Below are positions 8,104 to 15,240 of a stretch of 64,000 nt of DNA, piece after piece. The stretch is from Neisseria zoodegmatis. Lineage in GTDB: Bacteria > Pseudomonadota > Gammaproteobacteria > Burkholderiales > Neisseriaceae. The stretch's first letter is position 1, and every line of letters starts with the position of its first letter. The stretch lies in assembly GCF_900187305.1 (NCBI RefSeq), contig NZ_LT906434.1, positions 558,001-622,000 of the forward strand. Direction: 5' to 3'. The notes under the pieces were generated by a model, which did no database searches, was not told where the DNA came from, and was given only the letters and a program-made list of their open reading frames with translations. Made by a program: the position numbers and the translations under genes.

Positions 8104-9276
8104 ATGACCTGGCAGCCTTCACGACGCAGTTTCATCAAAGCATCCGCCGCCGCGGCCGGAGCAGGCATCCTCACCGCCTGCGGCAGCGGCGGCACCACCC
8201 ACCCCAGTTCACAATCCACCCAGCAGGCCAAGCCCGTGCAACCGAAACGTACCTATCCCGCCCGCAGCGGCGACAACGTATTGCGTGTTGTCGCCCCATC
8301 CGGTTTTGCCGAAAACGCAAGCCGCACCGAAACCGGCCTGACCCGCCTGTATAACGCCGGATTCACCGTAACCAACCAGCAGGCGGGCTTCCGCCGCTAC
8401 CAACGCTTCGCCGGTACCGACGGCGAACGCATCGCCGATTTTCAAGATGTCGCACTCGGCAAAGCCGCCGCGCCGAAAGTGTTGATGGGTCTGCGCGGCG
8501 GTTACGGTGCCGTGCGGATTCTGCCGCACATCGACTTTGCCCGTTTGGGCGCCAAAATGCGCGAACGCGGCACGTTGTTTTTCGGGTTCAGCGACGTGTG
8601 CGCCGTGCAACTTGCCCTGCTGGCCAAAGGTAATATGCCCAGTTTCGCCGGGCCGATGGTATATAGCGAATTCGGCAAACCCGAACCGAGCGTTTATACG
8701 ATGGATTCGTTTATCCGCGGTGTGACCAACGCCCAAAACACCATCAGCGTGCACGCCATCCAACGCAGGCAATTCAACGCCGAAGGCACATTGTGGGGCG
8801 GCAACCTCAGCGTACTCGCTTCGCTGGCGGGCAGCCCCTACATGCCCGATATTCAAGGCGGCATCCTCTTTTTGGAAGACGTCGGCGAACAACCCTACCG
8901 CATCGAGCGCATGTTGCAAACCCTGCATTTGGCAGGCGTATTGTCGAAACAGCAGGCCATCGTGTTCGGCGATTTCCGCATGGGCACCATCCGCGACGTG
9001 TACGACAGCAGCTACGACTTCACATCGGTGGTCAACAACGTCAGCCGCATCACCAAAGTGCCCGTGCTGACCGGCTTCCCGTTCGGCCACATCACCAACA
9101 AAGCCACCTTCCCGCTGGGTGCACACGCCCAAATCCGCGGCGAATCCAACGGCGGCTATTCGGTAACTTTCAGCGGCTACCCGACACTCAACGCCTCCGG
9201 CCTGATGCTCGATACCTTGCTGCCGCAGATTACTTACGAACCGGTAAACATGGTTGAAGACCCGATTCAGGAATAA
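8104..9276 (+). CDS. ldcA: LD-carboxypeptidase (S66 family), lipoprotein
   Basis: A 390-residue S66 serine peptidase. The family removes the terminal D-Ala from murein tetrapeptides during peptidoglycan recycling. The catalytic Ser is S163 in FFGFSDVC, with E262 (VGEQPYR) and H329 (FPFGHITNK) as likely partners. Unlike cytoplasmic E. coli LdcA, it starts with a twin-arginine-like signal (SRRSFIK) running into a lipobox (LTAC, Cys26), which implies an envelope-anchored lipoprotein, as reported for neisserial LdcA. The ATG at 8104 follows AAGGAA; the frame extends upstream to 8026 but those codons are not signal-like. Confidence 0.9.
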   Translation: MTWQPSRRSFIKASAAAAGAGILTACGSGGTTHPSSQSTQQAKPVQPKRTYPARSGDNVLRVVAPSGFAENASRTETGLTRLYNAGFTVTNQQAGFRRYQRFAGTDGERIADFQDVALGKAAAPKVLMGLRGGYGAVRILPHIDFARLGAKMRERGTLFFGFSDVCAVQLALLAKGNMPSFAGPMVYSEFGKPEPSVYTMDSFIRGVTNAQNTISVHAIQRRQFNAEGTLWGGNLSVLASLAGSPYMPDIQGGILFLEDVGEQPYRIERMLQTLHLAGVLSKQQAIVFGDFRMGTIRDVYDSSYDFTSVVNNVSRITKVPVLTGFPFGHITNKATFPLGAHAQIRGESNGGYSVTFSGYPTLNASGLMLDTLLPQITYEPVNMVEDPIQE

Positions 9277-9293
9277 TCGCAGGTATTTCAATG

Positions 9294-9331
9294 CCAAGAG
9301 GCCGTCTGAAAAATTTCAGACGGCCTCTTGG
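9294..9331. terminator. Inverted DUS terminator
   Basis: CCAAGAGGCCGTCTGAAA and its complement surround two bases, followed by CTTTTT. It lies just after ldcA. Confidence 0.85.
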
Positions 9332-9376
9332 CTTTTTAAAGATATAGTCAACCCACTTAAGTTTAATTACAAAACC

Positions 9377-9452
9377 GTCATACTCGGGCTTGCCCCGAGT
9401 ATCTTGAGTTTCAGCAAATTTAAGAGATACTCGGGGCAAGCCCGAGTATGAC
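9377..9452. repeat. REP-like pair, inverted
   Basis: Two 28-base arms, reading GTCATACTCGGGCTTGCCCC onward and its exact reverse complement, flank a 20-base spacer. Each arm is itself an imperfect palindrome (ATACTCGGG-CTTG-CCCCGAGTAT). This is the architecture of paired REP elements (BIME). It lies between the convergent ldcA and EamA genes and may also stop transcription. Confidence 0.8.
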
Positions 9453-9490
9453 GCATATTATCTTTGAGTTGGCCGACTAAGCAGTTTGAC

Positions 9491-10390
9491 CTAACGCTTA
9501 CCCAAATACATCACCAACATGCCGCACACTGCTAAAATCCCGCCGGATACCAGCGAAAAATGCAGCGGTTCGCCCAAAAAGGCCACCGACGACAGAACGC
9601 CGAACACCGGCACCAGCGTGATATAAGCCCCGGCCGTGCCCGAACCCAATGCCTTCACGCCTTCAAAAAACCACACATAAGCCAGAGCCGTCGAGCCGAT
9701 GGCCAGCGCAATCAAACTCAACCACACCGTATCCGCAGTCTGCCACACCCAATCAAACGACTGCCGCTCCGCCAACAATGCCGTAACCGCGAGCATCATT
9801 CCGCCTATCCACGCCGTTGCCAGCGTAACCGTTAAGGCATCAATGCCCTTAAGCACGAACCGCCCCACGATGGTATAGCACGCCCAACACAACACGCAGC
9901 CCAAAATCAGCATCTGCCCCAAACCCAGCTGCTGCTGGAACAGCATCAGCGGATTGCCGCGTGTGATGCAGATTAACGAACCAAAAAACGCCATCGCCAT
10001 GCCCGTGCCGATGCGTAAGGTAATTTTTTCTTTAAAAATCAGCCGCGAAAGCAGCAAAATCAGCACGGGATTCAAAGAAATAATCACCGCCGCTTCACCG
10101 GCGGGCATGTGTTTCAGGCCGGTTAAAAAACACACCGCATAGGCATACACGCCGAAAAAAGCAGAAACCGTCAGCCCCAACCATTGTTTGCGCGACAGGT
10201 TTTTGAGTTTGGGAAATTTGCCCATGCAGAGCAGCCCCGCCGCCAAAGCCGTTCCTGCCAGTATAAAGCGGATGGCGCTGGCACTTACGGGCGGCAGATT
10301 TTGGGCGACAATCCTGCCCCATACCCACGATACGCCCCACAGTGCGGCCATGCCCGACAATTTCAAATGGACGTTGAGATTTTTATTCAC
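9491..10390 (-). CDS. EamA family (DMT superfamily) transporter
   Basis: A 299-residue integral membrane protein with about ten hydrophobic segments in two EamA repeats. The first starts MAALWGVSWVWGRIVAQNLP and the second GQMLILGCVLCWACYTIVGR. The signature P-x-x-A-x-x-IRF near residue 40 (PPVSASAIRFILAG) and the PVFGVLSSVAFLGE segment near the C-terminus are typical. Members export amino acids or metabolites; the substrate cannot be told. No operon partner: it converges on ldcA and is followed upstream by a repeat-rich region. Confidence 0.88.
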   Translation of the reverse strand: MNKNLNVHLKLSGMAALWGVSWVWGRIVAQNLPPVSASAIRFILAGTALAAGLLCMGKFPKLKNLSRKQWLGLTVSAFFGVYAYAVCFLTGLKHMPAGEAAVIISLNPVLILLLSRLIFKEKITLRIGTGMAMAFFGSLICITRGNPLMLFQQQLGLGQMLILGCVLCWACYTIVGRFVLKGIDALTVTLATAWIGGMMLAVTALLAERQSFDWVWQTADTVWLSLIALAIGSTALAYVWFFEGVKALGSGTAGAYITLVPVFGVLSSVAFLGEPLHFSLVSGGILAVCGMLVMYLGKR

Positions 10391-10459
10391 AAAACACCAA
10401 TCAGGATAAACGCATTAAGGGCGTTATCTTACTACAAGAGACCTGTGCAAACCCCCGTC

Positions 10460-10520
10460 TGCGCCCTAGCTGAAAGAGAACGATTGCGTAAGCCGCTGAA
10501 ACAGCAACAGAATCGGCTCC
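10460..10520. repeat. Partial copy of the 157-base MITE, reversed
   Basis: GCGCCCTAGCTGAAAGAGAA and the following bases match the reverse complement of about 32481-32543 with few changes, including CGATTG-GTAAGCCGCT and CAACAGAATCGG. Terminal parts are missing. Confidence 0.65.
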
Positions 10521-10636
10521 GACCCTACAACATTGCAGAGAACAATTTTACTTGATCTCTTCGTTGCGGGTCGGATTTCATGTTTCAGACGGCATGAAAG
10601 ATGCCGCAGGATTATAGCTATGAAATACATCAGGCC

Positions 10637-10779
10637 GAGACCTTTGCAAAACTCTCATCTGCGGCGCATTTCTGCGTTGTGCGCTGCTCGCTCGTTTGCC
10701 TATCTATATGATATGTCTGCACTCGCTGTGCTGCTACGCCTTGAACTGCATCCACATCTGATAGTTTTACAAAGGTCTC
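10637..10779. repeat. MITE-like repeat with IS5-type ends, copy 2
   Basis: 143 bases bounded by GAGACCTTTGCAAAA and its near-complement TTTTACAAAGGTCTC, with the best-preserved ends of the copies here. The interior matches copy 1 in the opposite orientation. The apparent open frame through it is not a gene. Confidence 0.75.
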
Positions 10780-10810
10780 AGGCCGTCTGAAAAATATTCA
10801 GACGGCCTGA
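10778..10810. terminator. Inverted DUS pair beyond tldD
   Basis: TCAGGCCGTCTGAA and its complement surround four bases. It lies 35 bases past the tldD stop and could end that transcript. Confidence 0.7.
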
Positions 10811-10844
10811 TTGCCGGTTGTAAAACGTTGTAAGTTGCGGCGTA

Positions 10845-12287
10845 TTACACTTCGCTGCCGCCCACCGTTAATCCCGCATCAATCCGCAGAGTCGGCTGGC
10901 CGACGCCAACAGGTACGCTTTGGCCTTCTTTGCCGCACACGCCCACGCCGGTGTCGAGCGCGGTGTCGTTGCCGATCATCGAAACGTGTTTCAGCACTTC
11001 GGGACCGTTGCCGATAATGGTTGCCCCTTTTACGGGGTATTGCAGCTTGCCGTTTTCCACCCACCACGCTTCGGATGCGCTGAATACGAATTTGCCGCTG
11101 GTGATGTCCACCTGCCCGCCGCCGAAGTTCACCGCATAAATGCCTTTATCGACCGAAGCGATGATTTCTTCGGGATCATGGTTGCCGTTTTCCATAAAGG
11201 TGTTGGTCATGCGCGGCATGGGTGTGGACGAATAGCTTTCGCGGCGGCCGTTGCCGGTTACCGATACACCCATCAGGCGGGCGTTGGTTTCGTCTTGCAT
11301 GTAGCCGGTGAGGATGCCGTCTTCAATCAGCACGGTGCGGCGGGTTTCGTTGCCTTCGTCGTCGATATTGAGCGAACCGCGGCGGTCGGCAATATCGCCT
11401 TGATCGACTACGGTCACGCCTTTTGCTGCCACGCGCTCGCCGATGCGGCCGGCAAATGCGCTGGTTTCTTTGCGGTTGAAATCGCCTTCCAAGCCGTGCC
11501 CCACCGCTTCGTGCAGCAACACGCCCGGCCAGCCGTTGCCGAGTACCACGGTCATGGCACCGGCCGGAGCGGGGCGGGATTCGAGATTGGTTAAGGCTTG
11601 TTGGATGGCGGCATTCACAAACTGCTTGATGCGGTTTTCGTCGAAATAATCCAAATGATAACGCCCGCCGCCGCCCGCACTGCCTTGTTCGCGGCGGTCG
11701 CCCTGCTTGGCGATCACGGTTACATTCAGGCGCACCATCGGGCGGATGTCGGCAGCGTGTTTGCCGTCCAAACGGGCGATATAAACCATGTCGTATTCGC
11801 AGGTCAGCCCCGCCATTACTTGCACGATGCGCGGGTCGGCGGCTTTGGCGAGTGCTTCCACTTTATTGAGCAAAGCCACTTTGGCCGCCGAATCCAAACC
11901 GATAATCGGGTTAACGGCTGCGTGTACGTTTTTGCCGTGGTGGGCGGCAGCCACCGGCACCGATGCGTGTTGGCCGGCCGCACCGATGGCACGCACGGCT
12001 TGGGCGGAGCGGTTGATAGAGGCGGCATCGAGGCTGTCGGCATAGGCAAAAGCGGTTTTGTCGCCCGAAACGGCACGCACGCCTACGCCTTGATCAATTT
12101 GAAAGCTGCCCGATTTCACCATGCCTTCTTCGAGATGCCAGCTTTCAAACGCGGTGCGTTGGCAGTAAATATCGGCATAATCCACATGATGGTTGCCGAT
12201 GATGCTCAAGCTTTGAGATAGGATTTCGGGCGACAATCGGTTGGCTTCGAGTAAGTCGCGTTGTACGGTTTGATAAGTGTGGAACAT
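10845..12287 (-). CDS. tldD: Metalloprotease TldD
   Basis: A 480-residue member of the TldD/PmbA family. The zinc-binding HExxxH is visible as HEAVGHGLEGD, followed by the conserved GxLNIDDEG and the C-terminal FVFSASEAWWVENGKL region. TldD and TldE (PmbA) form a heterodimeric protease that trims unfolded peptides, including microcin precursors and CcdA. The partner pmbA is not in this window. The frame runs 34 codons further upstream, but only the ATG at 12285-12287 gives the normal N-terminus (MFHTYQTVQRDLLEAN). It precedes the Fur-box-like region, divergently. Confidence 0.93.
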   Translation of the reverse strand: MFHTYQTVQRDLLEANRLSPEILSQSLSIIGNHHVDYADIYCQRTAFESWHLEEGMVKSGSFQIDQGVGVRAVSGDKTAFAYADSLDAASINRSAQAVRAIGAAGQHASVPVAAAHHGKNVHAAVNPIIGLDSAAKVALLNKVEALAKAADPRIVQVMAGLTCEYDMVYIARLDGKHAADIRPMVRLNVTVIAKQGDRREQGSAGGGGRYHLDYFDENRIKQFVNAAIQQALTNLESRPAPAGAMTVVLGNGWPGVLLHEAVGHGLEGDFNRKETSAFAGRIGERVAAKGVTVVDQGDIADRRGSLNIDDEGNETRRTVLIEDGILTGYMQDETNARLMGVSVTGNGRRESYSSTPMPRMTNTFMENGNHDPEEIIASVDKGIYAVNFGGGQVDITSGKFVFSASEAWWVENGKLQYPVKGATIIGNGPEVLKHVSMIGNDTALDTGVGVCGKEGQSVPVGVGQPTLRIDAGLTVGGSEV

Positions 12288-12633
12288 ATAATTCGATCGG
12301 GTTGTGCGATGCTTTTCAGACGGCATCGGTCGATAAAAAAGAATACGGCTAAACTGGTGCCGAAGCCTGATATGGGGCTGCCTTAGCAATATTTAAATAT
12401 AAAAATAAAGGTTTCAGACGGCCTGCATAGGGCGGCAAGTATCGTTTTGTATCAAAATTATAAGGGATTTGGCGGCGGCTTGATACGGCTGTTGCTTTCG
12501 GCTATGGGGTGGATTGAGAAACGTCCGGATATATATCGTGCTTGACGGCAACCTGCTTTAGGCTAAGTTTGAAATTAATTTCTTTTATTTTCATTATGTT
12601 ATAAAAGTTAATTAATTTTCTTGGTTTTTATTA

Positions 12634-12662
12634 TTGATAATTATTATTGTTTAGTGCAGAAT
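12634..12662 (+). promoter_or_regulatory. Fur-box-like promoter
   Basis: TTGATA (12634-12639) and CAGAAT (12657-12662) are 17 bases apart as -35 and -10. Overlapping the -35 is GATAAT-T-ATTATT (12636-12648), one base from the 6-1-6 Fur palindrome GATAAT-N-ATTATC. An iron-loaded repressor bound here would block RNA polymerase. Confidence 0.55.
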
Positions 12663-12668
12663 AAAGAC

Positions 12669-12842
12669 ACTTGGCAGACATCCTAAATGCCGGGCCCATT
12701 AAACACCTGAAAAGATTGTTTCTTTTTATTCCCTCTTTCTTACCGGAGTGCGCATATACGAGATATACAGTTCCCTTTACATCAAATACTCAAAACCGAA
12801 ACACCGAACCGCTGCCCTGATGCAGCGGTTCGGTGTTTTAGA
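12669..12842 (+). ncRNA. Candidate iron-responsive small RNA (NrrF-like)
   Basis: From a start about 7 bases past the -10 to the terminator the transcript would be near 175 nt. It contains a pyrimidine-rich single-stranded stretch (TTTCTTTTTATTCCCTCTTT) and ends in a GC-rich hairpin with a T-tail. Fur-box promoter, length and lack of coding capacity resemble NrrF, the Fur-repressed sRNA of N. meningitidis that down-regulates sdhCDAB. Sequence identity to NrrF was not checked. Confidence 0.5.
12800..12842 (+). terminator. Strong intrinsic terminator of the candidate sRNA
   Basis: AACACCGAACCGCTGC pairs perfectly with GCAGCGGTTCGGTGTT over a 6-base loop, then TTTA. A 16-base stem without mismatch is among the strongest in the window, yet no gene on the plus strand precedes it. 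Confidence 0.88.
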
Positions 12843-12871
12843 TTGGTGCTTCCAAATACTTCCTGCTCTTG

Positions 12872-12927
12872 AGGCCGTCTGAAAACCTGCTCTCCGCTTT
12901 CATCCCACCCACGCTTTCAGACGGCCT
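12872..12927. terminator. Inverted DUS pair upstream of metG
   Basis: AGGCCGTCTGAAA and TTTCAGACGGCCT are separated by about 30 bases. The long loop makes it a poor terminator. Confidence 0.4.
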
Positions 12928-12986
12928 ATATCCGTTTTATACGCTATAATTCACCACTTTAGTTTTCCGTTTATCGAACACCAACC

Positions 12987-15083
12987 ATGACCCAACGCAA
13001 AATCCTCGTCACTTCCGCCCTGCCGTATGCCAACGGCAGCATCCACTTAGGCCACATGGTCGAACACATCCAAACCGACATCTGGGTGCGCTTTCAAAAA
13101 CTGCGCGGCCACGAATGCCATTACTGCTGCGCCGACGACACCCACGGTACGCCCGTGATGCTGGCCGCCCAAAAACAAGGCATGAAGCCCGAAGACATGA
13201 TTGCCAAAGTGCGCGAAGAGCATTTGGCCGACTTCACCGGCTTCCACATCGGCTACGACAACTATTACAGCACCCATTCGCCTGAAAACAAAGCCTTTTC
13301 CGAGCAGATTTACCTCGCCCTGAAAGCCAACGGCAAAATCGAAAGCCGCGTGATCGAGCAGCTTTTCGACCCCGAAAAAAACATGTTCCTGCCCGACCGC
13401 TTCGTTAAAGGCGAATGCCCGAAATGCCACGCCAAAGACCAATACGGCGACAACTGCGAAGTCTGCGGCACCACCTACTCGCCCACCGAGCTGATCAACC
13501 CCTATTCCGCCGTATCCGGCGCCACCCCCGTGCTGAAAGAATCCGAACACTTCTTCTTCAAGCTCGGCGAGTGTGCAGACTACCTGAAAGAATGGACTTC
13601 AGGCAGCACTGAGCTTTCAGACGGCCGCATCCAGCCGCACCTGCAAGCCGAAGCCCTCAACAAAATGAAAGAATGGTTGGGCGAAGGCGAAAACACCCTT
13701 TCCGATTGGGACATCAGCCGCGACGCACCTTACTTCGGCTTCGAAATCCCCGGCGCGCCCGGCAAATATTTCTACGTTTGGCTCGACGCGCCCGTCGGCT
13801 ACATGGCCTCGTTCAAAAACCTGTGCGACCGCACCGGCCTGAATTTTGACGACTATTTCCGCGCCGACAGCAAGGCCGAAATGTACCACTTCATCGGCAA
13901 AGACATTCTCTACTTCCACGCCCTGTTTTGGCCCGCCATGCTCAAATTCAGCGGCCACCGCGCCCCCACCGGCGTGTTCGCCCACGGCTTTTTAACCGTC
14001 GACGGCCAAAAAATGTCCAAATCGCGCGGCACCTTCATCACCGCCAAATCCTACCTCGACGGCGGCCTCAACCCCGAATGGATGCGCTACTACATCGCGG
14101 CCAAACTCAACAGCAAAATCGAAGACATCGACTTGAACCTGAACGACTTCATCGCCCGCGTCAATAGCGATTTGGTCGGCAAATACGTCAACATCGCCGC
14201 CCGCGCCGCAGGCTTTATCGCCAAACGCTTTGAAGGCCGTCTGAAAGACGTTTCAGGCAGCAAATTGGTACAACAACTCGCCACCGAGCGCGACAATATC
14301 GCCGCCGATTTCGAACAGCGCGAATACGCCAAAGCCCTGCGCGAAATCATGGCGCTGGCCGACGCAGTGAACGAATACGTCGACGCCAACAAACCGTGGG
14401 AATTGGCCAAGCAAGAAGGCCAAGACGCGCGCCTGCACGAAGTATGCAGCGAGCTGATCAACGCCTTCAAAATCCTCACCATCTACCTCGCGCCCGTGCT
14501 GCCCAAAGTCGCCGAGCGCGCCGCCGCCTTCCTCAATCTCGACGGCCTGCGCTGGGCCGATGCCGCAACCGTGCTGCCGGAAGGCCACACCATCAACCCA
14601 TACTCACATTTAATGCAACGAGTGGAGCAAAAACAAGTGGACGATTTAATCGAAGCCAACAAACAAAGCATTCAGAGTGCGCAGCCTGCCAGTGGTACGG
14701 CCTCAGCCGAAGCCGCCCCCGCCGAAAAATCCCCATACGCGCCCGTCGCCGAACAAGCGAGCTTCGACGACTTCATGAAAATCGACATGCGCGTGGCCAA
14801 AGTGCTCAACTGCGAAGCTGTCGAAGGCAGCACCAAACTCTTGAAATTCGACCTTGACTTCGGCTTCGAACAGCGCGTGATTTTCTCCGGTATCGCCGCC
14901 AGCTACCCCAATCCCGCCGAGCTTAACGGCCGCATGGTGATCGCCGTCGCCAATTTCGCCCCGCGCAAAATGGCCAAATTCGGCGTATCCGAAGGCATGA
15001 TCCTTTCCGCCGCCACGGCAGACGGCAAACTGAAGCTGCTGGACGTGGATGCGGGCGCGCAGCCGGGGGATAAGGTGGGTTGA
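12987..15083 (+). CDS. metG: Methionyl-tRNA synthetase
   Basis: A 698-residue class I synthetase that charges tRNA(Met). The HIGH motif is HLGH at about residues 20-23, after [12 protein letters not shown]. The zinc knuckle is [26 protein letters not shown] lies near residue 341. The C-terminal EMAP/TRBD-like tRNA-binding domain (from [14 protein letters not shown]) is present, so this is the dimeric long form. Two DUS copies are encoded inside (near 13616 and 14235). The product length is normal. It ends with an inverted DUS terminator. Confidence 0.97.
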   Translation: MTQRKILVTSALPYANGSIHLGHMVEHIQTDIWVRFQKLRGHECHYCCADDTHGTPVMLAAQKQGMKPEDMIAKVREEHLADFTGFHIGYDNYYSTHSPENKAFSEQIYLALKANGKIESRVIEQLFDPEKNMFLPDRFVKGECPKCHAKDQYGDNCEVCGTTYSPTELINPYSAVSGATPVLKESEHFFFKLGECADYLKEWTSGSTELSDGRIQPHLQAEALNKMKEWLGEGENTLSDWDISRDAPYFGFEIPGAPGKYFYVWLDAPVGYMASFKNLCDRTGLNFDDYFRADSKAEMYHFIGKDILYFHALFWPAMLKFSGHRAPTGVFAHGFLTVDGQKMSKSRGTFITAKSYLDGGLNPEWMRYYIAAKLNSKIEDIDLNLNDFIARVNSDLVGKYVNIAARAAGFIAKRFEGRLKDVSGSKLVQQLATERDNIAADFEQREYAKALREIMALADAVNEYVDANKPWELAKQEGQDARLHEVCSELINAFKILTIYLAPVLPKVAERAAAFLNLDGLRWADAATVLPEGHTINPYSHLMQRVEQKQVDDLIEANKQSIQSAQPASGTASAEAAPAEKSPYAPVAEQASFDDFMKIDMRVAKVLNCEAVEGSTKLLKFDLDFGFEQRVIFSGIAASYPNPAELNGRMVIAVANFAPRKMAKFGVSEGMILSAATADGKLKLLDVDAGAQPGDKVG

Positions 15084-15117
15084 TTCCTTTGCTGTAAACG
15101 GGATTACATAAAACTTG

Positions 15118-15143
15118 AGGCCGTCTGAAATTTCAGACGGCCT
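15118..15143. terminator. Inverted DUS terminator after metG
   Basis: AGGCCGTCTGAAATTTCAGA continues as a perfect 26-base palindrome followed by TTTTATT. Confidence 0.8.
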
Positions 15144-15240
15144 TTTATTATATGCAAATAGAAAATAAATATTCAATTTGATATATTTCAGTTTAAATAA
15201 ACGCATCAATCCCGCTTTACTGATTTGAGAAAGTGTCACG

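Larger units (their letters stand above)
10391..10844. other. Repeat-mosaic intergenic region
   Basis: About 450 bases with no gene. It holds an IS5-type end (GAGACCTGTGCAAA at 10438-10451), a reversed piece of the pga-region MITE (about 10460-10520), a DUS variant near 10583, a full IS5-ended MITE (10637-10779) and an inverted DUS pair. It appears to be an insertion hot spot between two genes whose ends do not face it. Confidence 0.7.
12288..12986. other. Long intergenic region holding a candidate sRNA
   Basis: About 700 bases between the divergent tldD and metG. It contains single DUS copies near 12317 and 12413, an AT-rich stretch with a Fur-box-like palindrome (12636-12648), a strong terminator (12800-12842) and an inverted DUS pair (12872-12927). 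No protein-coding frame with a ribosome binding site was found. Confidence 0.7.

Noticed and set aside
8209..9297. 362-codon open frame opposite the LD-carboxypeptidase
   Set aside because: Antisense shadow; the plus-strand frame has signal peptide, catalytic residues and normal family length.
10533..10790. 85-codon frame on the plus strand
   Set aside because: It runs through the IS5-ended MITE; the repeat explains the open frame.
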